Positions 1 to 5,781 of a stretch of DNA of 5,781 nt are shown here, one piece after another. How positions within the stretch are numbered: the first letter of the stretch is position 1; every line of letters starts with the position of its first letter. Below the pieces are notes generated by a model. The model made no database searches and was not told the DNA's origin. It saw only the letters and a list, made by a program, of their open reading frames with translations. Position numbers and translations under genes: made by a program. This DNA comes from Hyphomicrobiales bacterium (GTDB lineage: Bacteria; Pseudomonadota; Alphaproteobacteria; Rhizobiales; Devosiaceae): positions 1-5,781 of the forward strand of contig JALSJY010000021.1 in NCBI GenBank assembly GCA_026989045.1, written 5' to 3'.

Positions 1-65
1 CTTTTTGAGTAAATATTCAACTCAACATTAAATACCTCGCGGGGCGCACCTCTCATGTCTTTCTT

Positions 66-77
66 TTTAATGTCGCC
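66..77 (+). repeat. Left copy of 12-bp direct repeat
   Basis: TTTAATGTCGCC is identical to 201-212. It abuts the GCCCC hairpin arm and borders the GC-rich patch on the left. It could be a target-site duplication or the conserved edge of a repeat unit present twice. Confidence 0.7.
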
Positions 78-96
78 CCCGTATCGAGTGCGGGGC
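75..96. repeat. REP-like hairpin, 5-bp GC stem with 12-nt loop
   Basis: GCCCC (75-79) can pair with GGGGC (92-96) around a loop containing GTATCGAGTG. The pattern of a GC arm, a loop with TCGA, and a GC arm is like dispersed palindromes of alphaproteobacterial intergenic DNA. It could fold in the era transcript, but no run of U follows it on the minus strand, so it is not a standard intrinsic terminator. Confidence 0.55.
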
Positions 97-158
97 AGGC
101 TATGGTCGCTTTGCTTTTTTCTCCGCTCACGCCGCTCAGGCTGGCGACCCCGCTTGTC

Positions 159-174
159 CGCCGAAGCCTTGGCG
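159..174. repeat. Short hairpin CGCC/GGCG
   Basis: CGCC (159-162) pairs with GGCG (171-174), extended by a G-T and an A-T pair around a four-base loop. An outer stem using 156-162 and 177-184 is a possible alternative fold. It is the second stem-loop unit in the repeat region and lies about 40 bases past the era stop on the transcript, where it might slow 3' exonucleases. Confidence 0.45.
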
Positions 175-200
175 TAGGTGGAACACCCCCGCCTTTATTG

Positions 201-212
201 TTTAATGTCGCC
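201..212 (+). repeat. Right copy of 12-bp direct repeat
   Basis: TTTAATGTCGCC, identical to 66-77, ends one base before the tandem stop codons of era (214-219). It marks the right border of the GC-rich patch. Confidence 0.7.
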
Positions 213-216
213 GTTA

Positions 217-1152
217 TTATTTCTTAGGTAATTCTAAGCCCATTTCTTGATAGCGTTCGGGATCGTTAGCCCAATTTTTTCGCACTTTTACAAATAGAAA
301 TAAATGCACTTTGGTATCAAAAATCTCCATCAATTCTTTGCGAGATTCAGAACCGATTGCTTTTATTGATTGGCCGCTTTTTCCAAGCACAATTTTTTTA
401 TGCGTATCTCTGGTAACATAAATGACCTGATCAATTTTATATGAGCCGTCTTTTTGGGTTTTAAAACTCTCGGTTTCAACTGTTATATTATATGGAATTT
501 CTTCATGAATGCGGTTGAATAATTTCTCGCGGGTTATTTCAGCTGCCGTTAACGCAAGGGTTAAGTCGGTCAGCTGATCTATTGGGAAGTGGAATGGGCC
601 AAGTGGAATATTTTTCAAACACCAATTCATAAAATCTGCAACACCATCACCACGCAAAGCAGAAATCATGAATGTTTCATCAAATTCCAATTGCTCATTT
701 AACGTTTTTGTTAGGGCAAGAAGTTTTTCTCTTTCAACGGTGTCAATTTTATTTATAACCAAAATTTTGCGATGTTTTACACCCTTTAGACCTTTTAATA
801 TTGCTGCAACCTCATCGCTTAAACCTTTGTGAGCATCAACAATTAAAGCGCTAATATCTGCATCACCCGCACCGCTCCAAGCAGAGTGAACCATGGCGCG
901 ATCAAGCCTGCGCTTTGGAGCAAAAATACCGGGTGTGTCAATAAATATTACCTGCGCATTTTCTTCACTAACAACTCCGCGCACCTGCGCTCTGGTAGTT
1001 TGTGCTTTGTGGGTAACAATAGAAATTTTTGTGCCTACTAGCGAGTTTAACAAAGTTGACTTACCAGCATTTGGCGCACCTATTAACGCAATAAAGCCGC
1101 ATTTTGTTGACTCTTCATTCAACAGATTTTTGCCTATATTTTCTTCACTCAT
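217..1152 (-). CDS. era: Ribosome-associated GTPase Era
   Basis: Era is an essential GTPase that binds the 3' end of 16S rRNA and helps mature the 30S subunit. The 311-residue product has all expected elements. G1 (GAPNAGKS) is at 25-32, the G2 threonines are in QTTR (51-54), G3 (DTPG) is at 72-75, G4 (NKID) is at 134-137 and G5 (SAL) is at 164-166. A C-terminal KH RNA-binding domain follows, with the GxxG loop as GKSG (257-260) inside GKSGQSIKAIG. The ATG is the second half of an ATGA overlap with rnc (1149-1152), and the N-terminus before the G domain is about 20 residues, slightly long. The gene ends in two successive in-frame TAA codons (219-217 and 216-214). It is the last recognisable gene before the repeat-rich 1-216 segment. 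Confidence 0.97.
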   Translation of the reverse strand: MSEENIGKNLLNEESTKCGFIALIGAPNAGKSTLLNSLVGTKISIVTHKAQTTRAQVRGVVSEENAQVIFIDTPGIFAPKRRLDRAMVHSAWSGAGDADISALIVDAHKGLSDEVAAILKGLKGVKHRKILVINKIDTVEREKLLALTKTLNEQLEFDETFMISALRGDGVADFMNWCLKNIPLGPFHFPIDQLTDLTLALTAAEITREKLFNRIHEEIPYNITVETESFKTQKDGSYKIDQVIYVTRDTHKKIVLGKSGQSIKAIGSESRKELMEIFDTKVHLFLFVKVRKNWANDPERYQEMGLELPKK

Positions 1153-1877
1153 AACATATTCATCTTTGTATTAGTTTTCCATATTTTATGACTAACCAAA
1201 AAATTTTGTGCTGCACTATGCTCAGCTAATTTTTTCGATGCGCCGCTCGCACTAATATTTTCAAAACCATCAACTTTGACTTGAATTGTAAAAATCGGTG
1301 AATGATCTGGTCCTGTTCGTGAAATTTCAGAATAGGTTGGCGGTGCTAATTTTCGCCCCTGCGCCCATTCCTGCAAAAAAGTTTTTGCATCGACTCCACG
1401 CTCATTTGCTTTTGAAATAATATTTTCAAATAAATTCTCAACCAATTTATAGGATTTATCATGTCCGCCATCGCAATAAACAGCGCCAAATATTGCCTCT
1501 AACACATCAGCAAGAATTGCCTCTTTCTTTGCACCACCCGATCGCGCTTCGCTGTCACCTAAATTAATATATTCTCCAAGATCAAGGCTTTGTGCAATTT
1601 CAGCTAATGTTTCTTTGCGCACTAAGGCATTTAAGGTTCGTGATAATTCGCCCTCATTGGCCTTAGGATAGCGCTTTAATAATAGATCAGCAACTACTAG
1701 ACCTAAAATCCTATCGCCTAAAAACTCTAAGCGCTGATAGGAATATTCAACTCGCTTTGCTGGAGAAATTGCGCTGGAATGAGTAAGTGCTTTTTCAAGA
1801 AAAGCAGGCTTAGCAAAGCTATAGGATATTTTTTTCTCTAAGCTTGAAATATCTTTTTGTTTGCCTATTAAACTCAT
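1149..1877 (-). CDS. rnc: Ribonuclease III
   Basis: RNase III is a dimeric, Mg-dependent endonuclease that cuts double-stranded RNA. It processes the rRNA precursor and some mRNAs. The 242-residue product has the nuclease domain at about 10-160 and a double-stranded-RNA-binding domain at about 164-231. The signature QRLEFLGDRIL is at 48-58. The acidic residues E51, D55, D124 and E127 have exactly the spacing of E41, D45, D114 and E117 of the E. coli enzyme. The RNA-binding domain ends with SGASKKLAEHSAAQNFL (211-227), including the conserved KK-A-A residues. The start overlaps the lepB stop and the stop overlaps the era start, both as ATGA, so translation is likely coupled on both sides. The catalytic set is complete, so an active enzyme is expected. 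Confidence 0.97.
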   Translation of the reverse strand: MSLIGKQKDISSLEKKISYSFAKPAFLEKALTHSSAISPAKRVEYSYQRLEFLGDRILGLVVADLLLKRYPKANEGELSRTLNALVRKETLAEIAQSLDLGEYINLGDSEARSGGAKKEAILADVLEAIFGAVYCDGGHDKSYKLVENLFENIISKANERGVDAKTFLQEWAQGRKLAPPTYSEISRTGPDHSPIFTIQVKVDGFENISASGASKKLAEHSAAQNFLVSHKIWKTNTKMNML

Positions 1878-2641
1878 TGATAAACCGATTCAAACATTCT
1901 ATCCAGGCGTAGATTTTGTGGCCAGAGCCAAATTTTCCACGGAGCAACATTATCTTTAAGTGAAAAAAATCGAACCTGCGCCTTGCCAATTAAATTACCC
2001 GATGGAACAAAACCAACCGAGCTTAAAATTCGGCTATCACCTGAGCGATCACGATTATCACCCATCATAAAATAATGTCCCGCTGGCACGATATATTCAG
2101 CCGTATTATCAAGATATTGATTATCTGAAATTTCTTGAATAGTGTATGAAATACCCGATGGTAAAGTTTCACGATATTGAGTAACCTCAACGCTACGTCC
2201 CATGCTATCTTTATCCATGGCTTTGCCAATTTCTTCACGCTTTAGCGCCTCACCATTCAAATAAAGCAAACCCTGTTTCATTTGAATTTTATCGCCCCCA
2301 ACGCCAACTATCCGTTTAATATAAACATCTGTTTGGGGAACTGGACGGAAAACGGCTATATCTCCTCTTTTCGCTTCTCGCTCAAAAATACGCCCGTTAA
2401 AAGGAATAATGCCAAGCGGGAAGGAATAACGTCCATAACCATAAGAATATTTTGAAGCCAACAAATAATCCCCAATCATAAGCGAAGATTGCATAGAAGC
2501 GGTTGGAATGAAAAATGGTTGAAAAAGAAATGTCCTAAATATCAGCGCTATTACTAGAGCCTGAAATATTATTACTATTGTTTCCCAAACTTCAGAACTA
2601 AGGCTAGTTTGGACTTGTGGTTTTTGTTTGGGTTTGCTCAT
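1874..2641 (-). CDS. lepB: Signal peptidase I
   Basis: LepB is the membrane-bound Ser/Lys protease that cleaves signal peptides from proteins exported by the Sec and Tat routes, with its active site on the periplasmic face. In the 255-residue product a charged N-terminus (KPKQK) precedes a single hydrophobic segment at about 20-40. The catalytic serine is S49 in IPTASM, a variant of the commoner IPSGSM. The catalytic lysine is K109 in YIKRIVGVGGD, and box E is GDNRDRSGDSR (194-204). Only one membrane segment is seen, unlike the two of E. coli LepB, as is usual in Alphaproteobacteria. Its TGA overlaps the rnc ATG (ATGA, 1874-1877). Upstream of its ATG there is only a weak GAAG ribosome-binding site. 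The conserved lepB-rnc-era order couples secretion with RNA and ribosome functions, though no direct mechanistic link is implied. Confidence 0.96.
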   Translation of the reverse strand: MSKPKQKPQVQTSLSSEVWETIVIIFQALVIALIFRTFLFQPFFIPTASMQSSLMIGDYLLASKYSYGYGRYSFPLGIIPFNGRIFEREAKRGDIAVFRPVPQTDVYIKRIVGVGGDKIQMKQGLLYLNGEALKREEIGKAMDKDSMGRSVEVTQYRETLPSGISYTIQEISDNQYLDNTAEYIVPAGHYFMMGDNRDRSGDSRILSSVGFVPSGNLIGKAQVRFFSLKDNVAPWKIWLWPQNLRLDRMFESVYQ

Positions 2642-2666
2642 TTATCTTCATTTCAAAATTTGTTTA

Positions 2667-2696
2667 TATAAATTGGTTAGAGGCTGATTGGCTCAA
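2667..2696 (-). promoter_or_regulatory. Possible weak promoter before lepB
   Basis: In the 57-nt acpS-lepB gap the minus strand has TTGAGC (2696-2691), an 18-nt spacer, and TTTATA (2672-2667), about 25 bases before the lepB ATG. The match to a sigma-70 promoter is moderate. AT-rich DNA gives such matches by chance, so this is only a candidate internal start for lepB-rnc-era. Confidence 0.22.
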
Positions 2697-2698
2697 GG

Positions 2699-3097
2699 TC
2701 AACTATGCAACGCCTCAATAATGACAAATGCCTGAGCCATTCCACCATCATCTGTGATGCTGACATGTATGTGGGGAGTAAAACCATTTGGCACAAGAGA
2801 GAGTAAAAAAACATTTGCATTTCCTGTTAGTTGAAAGCTTGGCTTGCCACTTGGCAGATTCACCACTCCTAGATCACGCCAAAACACGCCTTGAGCCATG
2901 CCAGTGCCAAGCGCTTTGGCCATTGCTTCTTTTGCAGCAAATCTTTTGGCATAAGAGGCAGCTCGCAAAACCCGCCTGTCAGATTTTTCTCGTTCAACCT
3001 TAGTAAAACAGCGATGGGTAAAGCGATCACCAAATCGCGCAAGAGTTTTTTCAACTCGTGCTATATCGCAAATATCATTACCAAGGCCAATAATCAC
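2699..3097 (-). CDS. acpS: Holo-[acyl-carrier-protein] synthase
   Basis: AcpS transfers 4'-phosphopantetheine from CoA to a serine of apo-ACP, making ACP competent for fatty-acid and lipid synthesis. The 132-residue length is normal for the trimeric AcpS family. The N-terminal metal-binding motif GNDICDIARVE (6-16) carries D8, and the second signature, FAAKEAMAKALGTG (53-66), carries the metal ligand E57. The C-terminal part, IHVSITDDGGMAQAFVI (110-126), is the usual end strand of the fold. N7 replaces the more common T or I, a mild change. Translation starts at GTG (3097-3095), three bases after the pyrE stop, with GAGGG nine bases upstream. No ATG nearby would keep the conserved IIGLGNDI start. 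It is followed by a 57-nt gap before lepB, the largest gap in the cluster. Confidence 0.95.
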   Translation of the reverse strand: MIIGLGNDICDIARVEKTLARFGDRFTHRCFTKVEREKSDRRVLRAASYAKRFAAKEAMAKALGTGMAQGVFWRDLGVVNLPSGKPSFQLTGNANVFLLSLVPNGFTPHIHVSITDDGGMAQAFVIIEALHS

Positions 3098-3100
3098 TTT

Positions 3101-3682
3101 TTATAGCCCTCTTGAGCCTGGCTTTATTGCAGGTATTGCCGCCAATTCTGGGGGCAGATTATCTGGCGCATAAGCTGGAACTTTATATTGCGCTAGAGCG
3201 ATTAACGGCACACCAATTTCTGCCTCCCCTGCAGAGCGATCAATTAAACAAGCCGCCGCAACAACATCTGCCCCTAGGTCTTGTAAGGTCGAAATACATT
3301 CACGAATAGAAAGACCGGTTGACACAATATCTTCAACTATAATTACTTTTTCACCTTTTGAAATTTCAAAGCCACGCCTTAACTCAAATTTCCCATCTAC
3401 TCTTTCAGTAAATATTGCTGGTTTTTTTAAATGGCGGGCGGTTTCATAGCCTGGGATAATTCCACCAACAGCAGGGGAGACAATTTGAGAAATATCAGCA
3501 AAACCTTGCTCTATTATCTTGTCTGCCAAAGCCTTGCATAATATTGAGGCTTTTTCTGGTTGACTAAAAACCAGCGCCTTTTGTAAAAATATAGGTGAGC
3601 GCAAACCAGAGGAAAGAATAAAATGCCCCTCTAAAATTGCATCACATTGGCGAAAAATATCTAAAACTTGTGTCTGGTTCAT
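3101..3682 (-). CDS. pyrE: Orotate phosphoribosyltransferase
   Basis: PyrE joins orotate to PRPP to give orotidine 5'-monophosphate, the fifth step of de novo pyrimidine synthesis, in the cytoplasm. The 193-residue product is of normal length for the short PyrE type. The substrate-binding stretch GHFILSSGLRSP lies at 19-30. The segment SPAVGGIIPGYE is at 69-80. The PRPP-binding motif VIIVEDIVSTGLS is at 113-125, with the acidic pair E117-D118 followed by the STG loop. A type I PRTase fold is therefore expected throughout. The ATG overlaps the rel stop (ATGA, 3679-3682), so translation is probably coupled to rel. The only purine-rich sequence upstream is the A/G run encoding the Rel lysine tail. 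Three bases separate its TAA from the acpS start. Placement next to rel links nucleotide synthesis with growth control, but that is only inferred from position. Confidence 0.96.
   Translation of the reverse strand: MNQTQVLDIFRQCDAILEGHFILSSGLRSPIFLQKALVFSQPEKASILCKALADKIIEQGFADISQIVSPAVGGIIPGYETARHLKKPAIFTERVDGKFELRRGFEISKGEKVIIVEDIVSTGLSIRECISTLQDLGADVVAAACLIDRSAGEAEIGVPLIALAQYKVPAYAPDNLPPELAAIPAIKPGSRGL
3107..3111 (-). promoter_or_regulatory. Ribosome-binding site of acpS
   Basis: GAGGG on the minus strand, inside the last codons of pyrE, lies nine bases before the GTG at 3097-3095. It is the clearest Shine-Dalgarno match in the cluster and supports the GTG start of acpS. Confidence 0.6.
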
Positions 3683-5781
3683 TTGCTTTTCTTTTTACTT
3701 TTCTTTTTGGACTTTTTTTGCTTTTTAGAAGTTTTTTTATCCCAATTGATATTTTTGATGCGCTTAGCTTCGGAAATTGATGCTCGACTAACTTTAGAAA
3801 TGCTTGAGTTTGCCTTTAGTGAATTAAGCACATCTACAAGCTGACGCAAGTCAACAAGCTCTAGCTCAACAATCAATTTGTGGAAATCTGGCGAAGCTTG
3901 ATGCAAAACCATATTATGAATATTTGCTTCATTTTGTGCTATAATTGTGGATATCATCGCTAACATTCCTGGCTTATTTTGCGCAAGCATAGATATTACT
4001 ACTTTATGATAGCGTTTCTCTACCGTTAAAATATCCCAGCGCACATCTATCCATGTAACATTTTTATTATGAAATTTTGTCAAAGCCTGTGAATGAATGG
4101 GATAGATTGTTATTTCTGTCTTTTTGGTAAAAATCCCCACAATTCTATCTCCAGGAACTACGCCCTCAGGAGAAATTTTAATCACCATATCTGACTTTAA
4201 AGCATGCTTTTGCTTAGATATATCCTGCCCACCAAGCATACGAAATCTAAACCTATCATTGCCTTTTATAGCAAACCAACCCTCTGCCTTTTTGGCAACT
4301 GGGAGATCTATTTTCTTTCTGACGAGGTGGCGAACTCCTTTTATTATAGCAGCAGTTTTAGCAATTTCTTCGCTTGAAATATTGCCATGAGCAATATTTT
4401 GCGCAAGCTCTTGCTTGTTTTCCTGACCCAAATCAACAATCAATTTTTCAATATCATCTTCACCAAGCTCTAACCCTTCATCATGCAAAATTGATGAAAG
4501 CATCTGTTCACCAAGCAATATTGCGCGCTTTTGCTCACTTAGGCGCACCGCCTTGCGAATTGCAGCACGCGCTTTTCCAGTTGCAGCAATTCCCTCTATT
4601 GATGCTGGAGGAGTATGATTTTGGTCAATAATAATTTCTACCTCAGCGCCACTAAAAAGCTTTGTTGTTAATGGGACTATTGCACCGTTAATTTTTGCGC
4701 CAACACATTTATCTCCAAGCTCAGTATGCACAGCATAAGCAAAATCTATTGGCGTCGCACCGCGCGGCAAGGTAATTAAACGCCCAAGCGGAGTGAAACA
4801 AAATACCTGATCCTGAAAAAGTTCAAGCTTAGTATATTCCAAAAACTCTTCGGGATAATTACTATCGGTCAAATGATCAATGGTTGAGCGCAACCAAGCA
4901 TAGGCCTTGCTTTCGCGCTCAATTCGATGCAAATTATTGGTAACATTATCCTTATATAAGGAGTGTGCTGCAATGCCATATTCTGCTACTTTATGCATTT
5001 CATTCGTGCGGATTTGCAATTCAACTCGTCGCCTGCCAGGACCAACAATAGTTGTGTGAATTGAGCGATAATCATTATGCTTTGGCACGGAAATATAGTC
5101 TTTAAAACGCCCTGGCACTACTTTCCATGAAGTATGAACAACACCTAAAGTTCGATAGCAATCTGTAATATCATTAACAATAACTCTGAAACCAAGAATA
5201 TCTGAAAGCTGCTCTAGAGCAATTGATTCTCGTTCTATCTTTGTAAAAATTGACCAAGGTGATTTAATTCTCGCGCTTACTTTTGCGTGAATTCCCTCTT
5301 GTAAAAATTTCTGCTTTAGTTCTTTTGAAATAATATCAATGGTTTTTTTTGAGCTTTTGTGCATCTCGCTCATGCGAGAGGTAATTGCAGCATAATTTTC
5401 TGGCTGCAAAACCCTAAATGAAATATCCTCCAACTCTGAGCGCATATCTTGCATACCCATGCGCCCAGCTAATGGTGCATAAATATCCATAGTTTCCTGC
5501 GCTATACGTTGCTTCTTTTCTTCACGAACGAATTCAATCGTTCGCATATTATGCAATCTATCTGCTAACTTAACTAATAAAACCCGCACATCTTTAGAAA
5601 TTGCTAAAAGTAACTTGCGCAAATTTTCTGCTTGCGCCTTTTCTTTTGAAACAAGGTTCAAGCGGTCAATTTTTGTTAAACCTTCAACAATTGCTCCAAT
5701 TTCTGAGCCAAACATCTGATCTATCTCTTGGCGAGTGGCATCTGTGTCTTCAATAGTATCATGCAATAAGGCAACAACTAT
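3679..5781 (-). CDS. rel: Bifunctional (p)ppGpp synthetase/hydrolase Rel/RSH, N-terminus outside window
   Basis: This cytoplasmic stringent-response enzyme makes (p)ppGpp from ATP and GTP/GDP and also hydrolyses it. The frame is open to the right edge; 700 residues are visible, counted here from the codon at 5781-5779, and about 70 are missing. A TTG at 5766-5764 lies inside the conserved HD motif and is not the start. The hydrolase domain shows H7-D8, E11-D12 and D74 (LADRLHN), with spacing matching H77/D78/E81/D82/D144 of the streptococcal Rel. The synthetase domain shows D194, RFKD at 225-228 (the RXKD type of bifunctional enzymes, not EXDD of RelA) and E254 in VELQIRT. A TGS domain lies at about 326-385 and an ACT domain at about 590-666. 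The region before ACT lacks the CC pair of many Rel proteins. The protein ends in an unusual Lys/Ser tail (about 683-700). The stop overlaps the pyrE start by 4 nt. Both activities look intact. Confidence 0.96.
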   Translation of the reverse strand: MVVALLHDTIEDTDATRQEIDQMFGSEIGAIVEGLTKIDRLNLVSKEKAQAENLRKLLLAISKDVRVLLVKLADRLHNMRTIEFVREEKKQRIAQETMDIYAPLAGRMGMQDMRSELEDISFRVLQPENYAAITSRMSEMHKSSKKTIDIISKELKQKFLQEGIHAKVSARIKSPWSIFTKIERESIALEQLSDILGFRVIVNDITDCYRTLGVVHTSWKVVPGRFKDYISVPKHNDYRSIHTTIVGPGRRRVELQIRTNEMHKVAEYGIAAHSLYKDNVTNNLHRIERESKAYAWLRSTIDHLTDSNYPEEFLEYTKLELFQDQVFCFTPLGRLITLPRGATPIDFAYAVHTELGDKCVGAKINGAIVPLTTKLFSGAEVEIIIDQNHTPPASIEGIAATGKARAAIRKAVRLSEQKRAILLGEQMLSSILHDEGLELGEDDIEKLIVDLGQENKQELAQNIAHGNISSEEIAKTAAIIKGVRHLVRKKIDLPVAKKAEGWFAIKGNDRFRFRMLGGQDISKQKHALKSDMVIKISPEGVVPGDRIVGIFTKKTEITIYPIHSQALTKFHNKNVTWIDVRWDILTVEKRYHKVVISMLAQNKPGMLAMISTIIAQNEANIHNMVLHQASPDFHKLIVELELVDLRQLVDVLNSLKANSSISKVSRASISEAKRIKNINWDKKTSKKQKKSKKKSKKKSK
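3683..3700 (-). promoter_or_regulatory. A/G-rich translation start region of pyrE
   Basis: The bases just before the pyrE ATG are almost all A and G because they encode the Rel lysine tail. They include two AGAAAAG-like stretches but no strong Shine-Dalgarno core. With the ATGA overlap this suggests pyrE is translated mainly by coupling to rel. Confidence 0.35.

Larger units (their letters stand above)
66..212. repeat. GC-rich intergenic repeat element bounded by a 12-bp direct repeat
   Basis: TTTAATGTCGCC occurs at 66-77 and again, identically, at 201-212. Between the copies the sequence is GC-rich (75 of 120 bases at 81-200), in strong contrast to the AT-rich genes. Several short inverted repeats lie inside: GCCCC/GGGGC (75-79, 92-96), GGTCGC/GCGACC (104-109, 144-149), GCGGGG/CCCCGC (90-95, 148-153) and CGCC/GGCG (159-162, 171-174). 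The style resembles the REP-like palindromes seen between genes in many Alphaproteobacteria. That resemblance is from memory, and copy number in this genome is unknown. No transposase is present, so it may be a non-autonomous or domesticated repeat. Confidence 0.6.

Noticed and set aside
75..120. Intrinsic terminator on the plus strand (hairpin 75-96 and T-run 115-120)
   Set aside because: The T-run begins 19 bases after the stem and there is no plus-strand gene to terminate. On the minus strand, no hairpin is followed by a T-run.
55..177. Plus-strand open frame of 40 codons starting ATG TCT TTC
   Set aside because: It lies almost entirely in the GC-rich repeat, is arginine-rich as expected from translated palindromes, and has no visible ribosome-binding site.
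1..216. CRISPR array or tRNA in the GC-rich segment
   Set aside because: There are only two copies of one 12-mer with no regular spacing, and no cloverleaf with a T-loop consensus was seen.
893..1174. Plus-strand 93-codon open frame
   Set aside because: It lies opposite the G-domain coding sequence of era, whose motifs are clear, so it is an antisense shadow.
2788..3106. Overlapping open frames of 61-71 codons on both strands in acpS
   Set aside because: All sit within acpS, which has the full family signatures. None shows a recognisable motif.
4124..4631. Plus-strand open frames of 85-88 codons opposite rel
   Set aside because: They are antisense to the well-conserved Rel sequence and resemble no known protein.
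5764..5766. TTG as a start codon for rel
   Set aside because: It is the second leucine of ALLHDTIED inside the hydrolase active site, and the frame stays open to the window edge, so the gene begins outside.

Overview
The window holds a compact run of housekeeping genes from an AT-rich alphaproteobacterium. All genes lie on the minus strand and read right to left: rel/rsh (cut by the right edge), pyrE, acpS, lepB, rnc, era. The order rel, acpS, lepB, rnc, era is a known alphaproteobacterial arrangement. Several proteins carry alphaproteobacterial sequence traits: the PKHNDYRSIHT motif and a cysteine-free PEG.VPGD segment in Rel, QRLEFLGDRIL in RNase III, and GAPNAGKS in Era. Low GC with this order suggests a Hyphomicrobiales-like or related low-GC lineage. 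The genus cannot be fixed from the sequence.

Layout: 3679-5781 encodes the bifunctional (p)ppGpp synthetase/hydrolase without roughly its first 70 residues. pyrE (3101-3682), acpS (2699-3097), lepB (1874-2641), rnc (1149-1877) and era (217-1152) follow. Rel/pyrE, lepB/rnc and rnc/era each overlap by 4 nt (ATGA), pyrE/acpS are 3 nt apart, and acpS/lepB are separated by 57 nt. The set therefore looks like one co-transcribed, translationally coupled operon, with at most a weak internal promoter before lepB.

The genes join stringent-response signalling (Rel), pyrimidine synthesis (PyrE), activation of acyl carrier protein for lipid synthesis (AcpS), secretion (signal peptidase I), rRNA processing (RNase III) and 30S ribosome maturation (Era). 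This is a growth-control cluster rather than a dedicated pathway.

Positions 1-216, downstream of era, hold no convincing gene. They contain a GC-rich patch (75 of 120 bases between 81 and 200 are G or C) with hairpin-forming sequence, bordered by a 12-bp direct repeat. It looks like an intergenic repeat element, and recO, often found after era in related genomes, is not there.

I found no previously undescribed system. The points most worth a second look are the lysine-rich C-terminal tail of Rel, which doubles as the pyrE translation start region and contains a slippery heptamer, and the repeat element after era.
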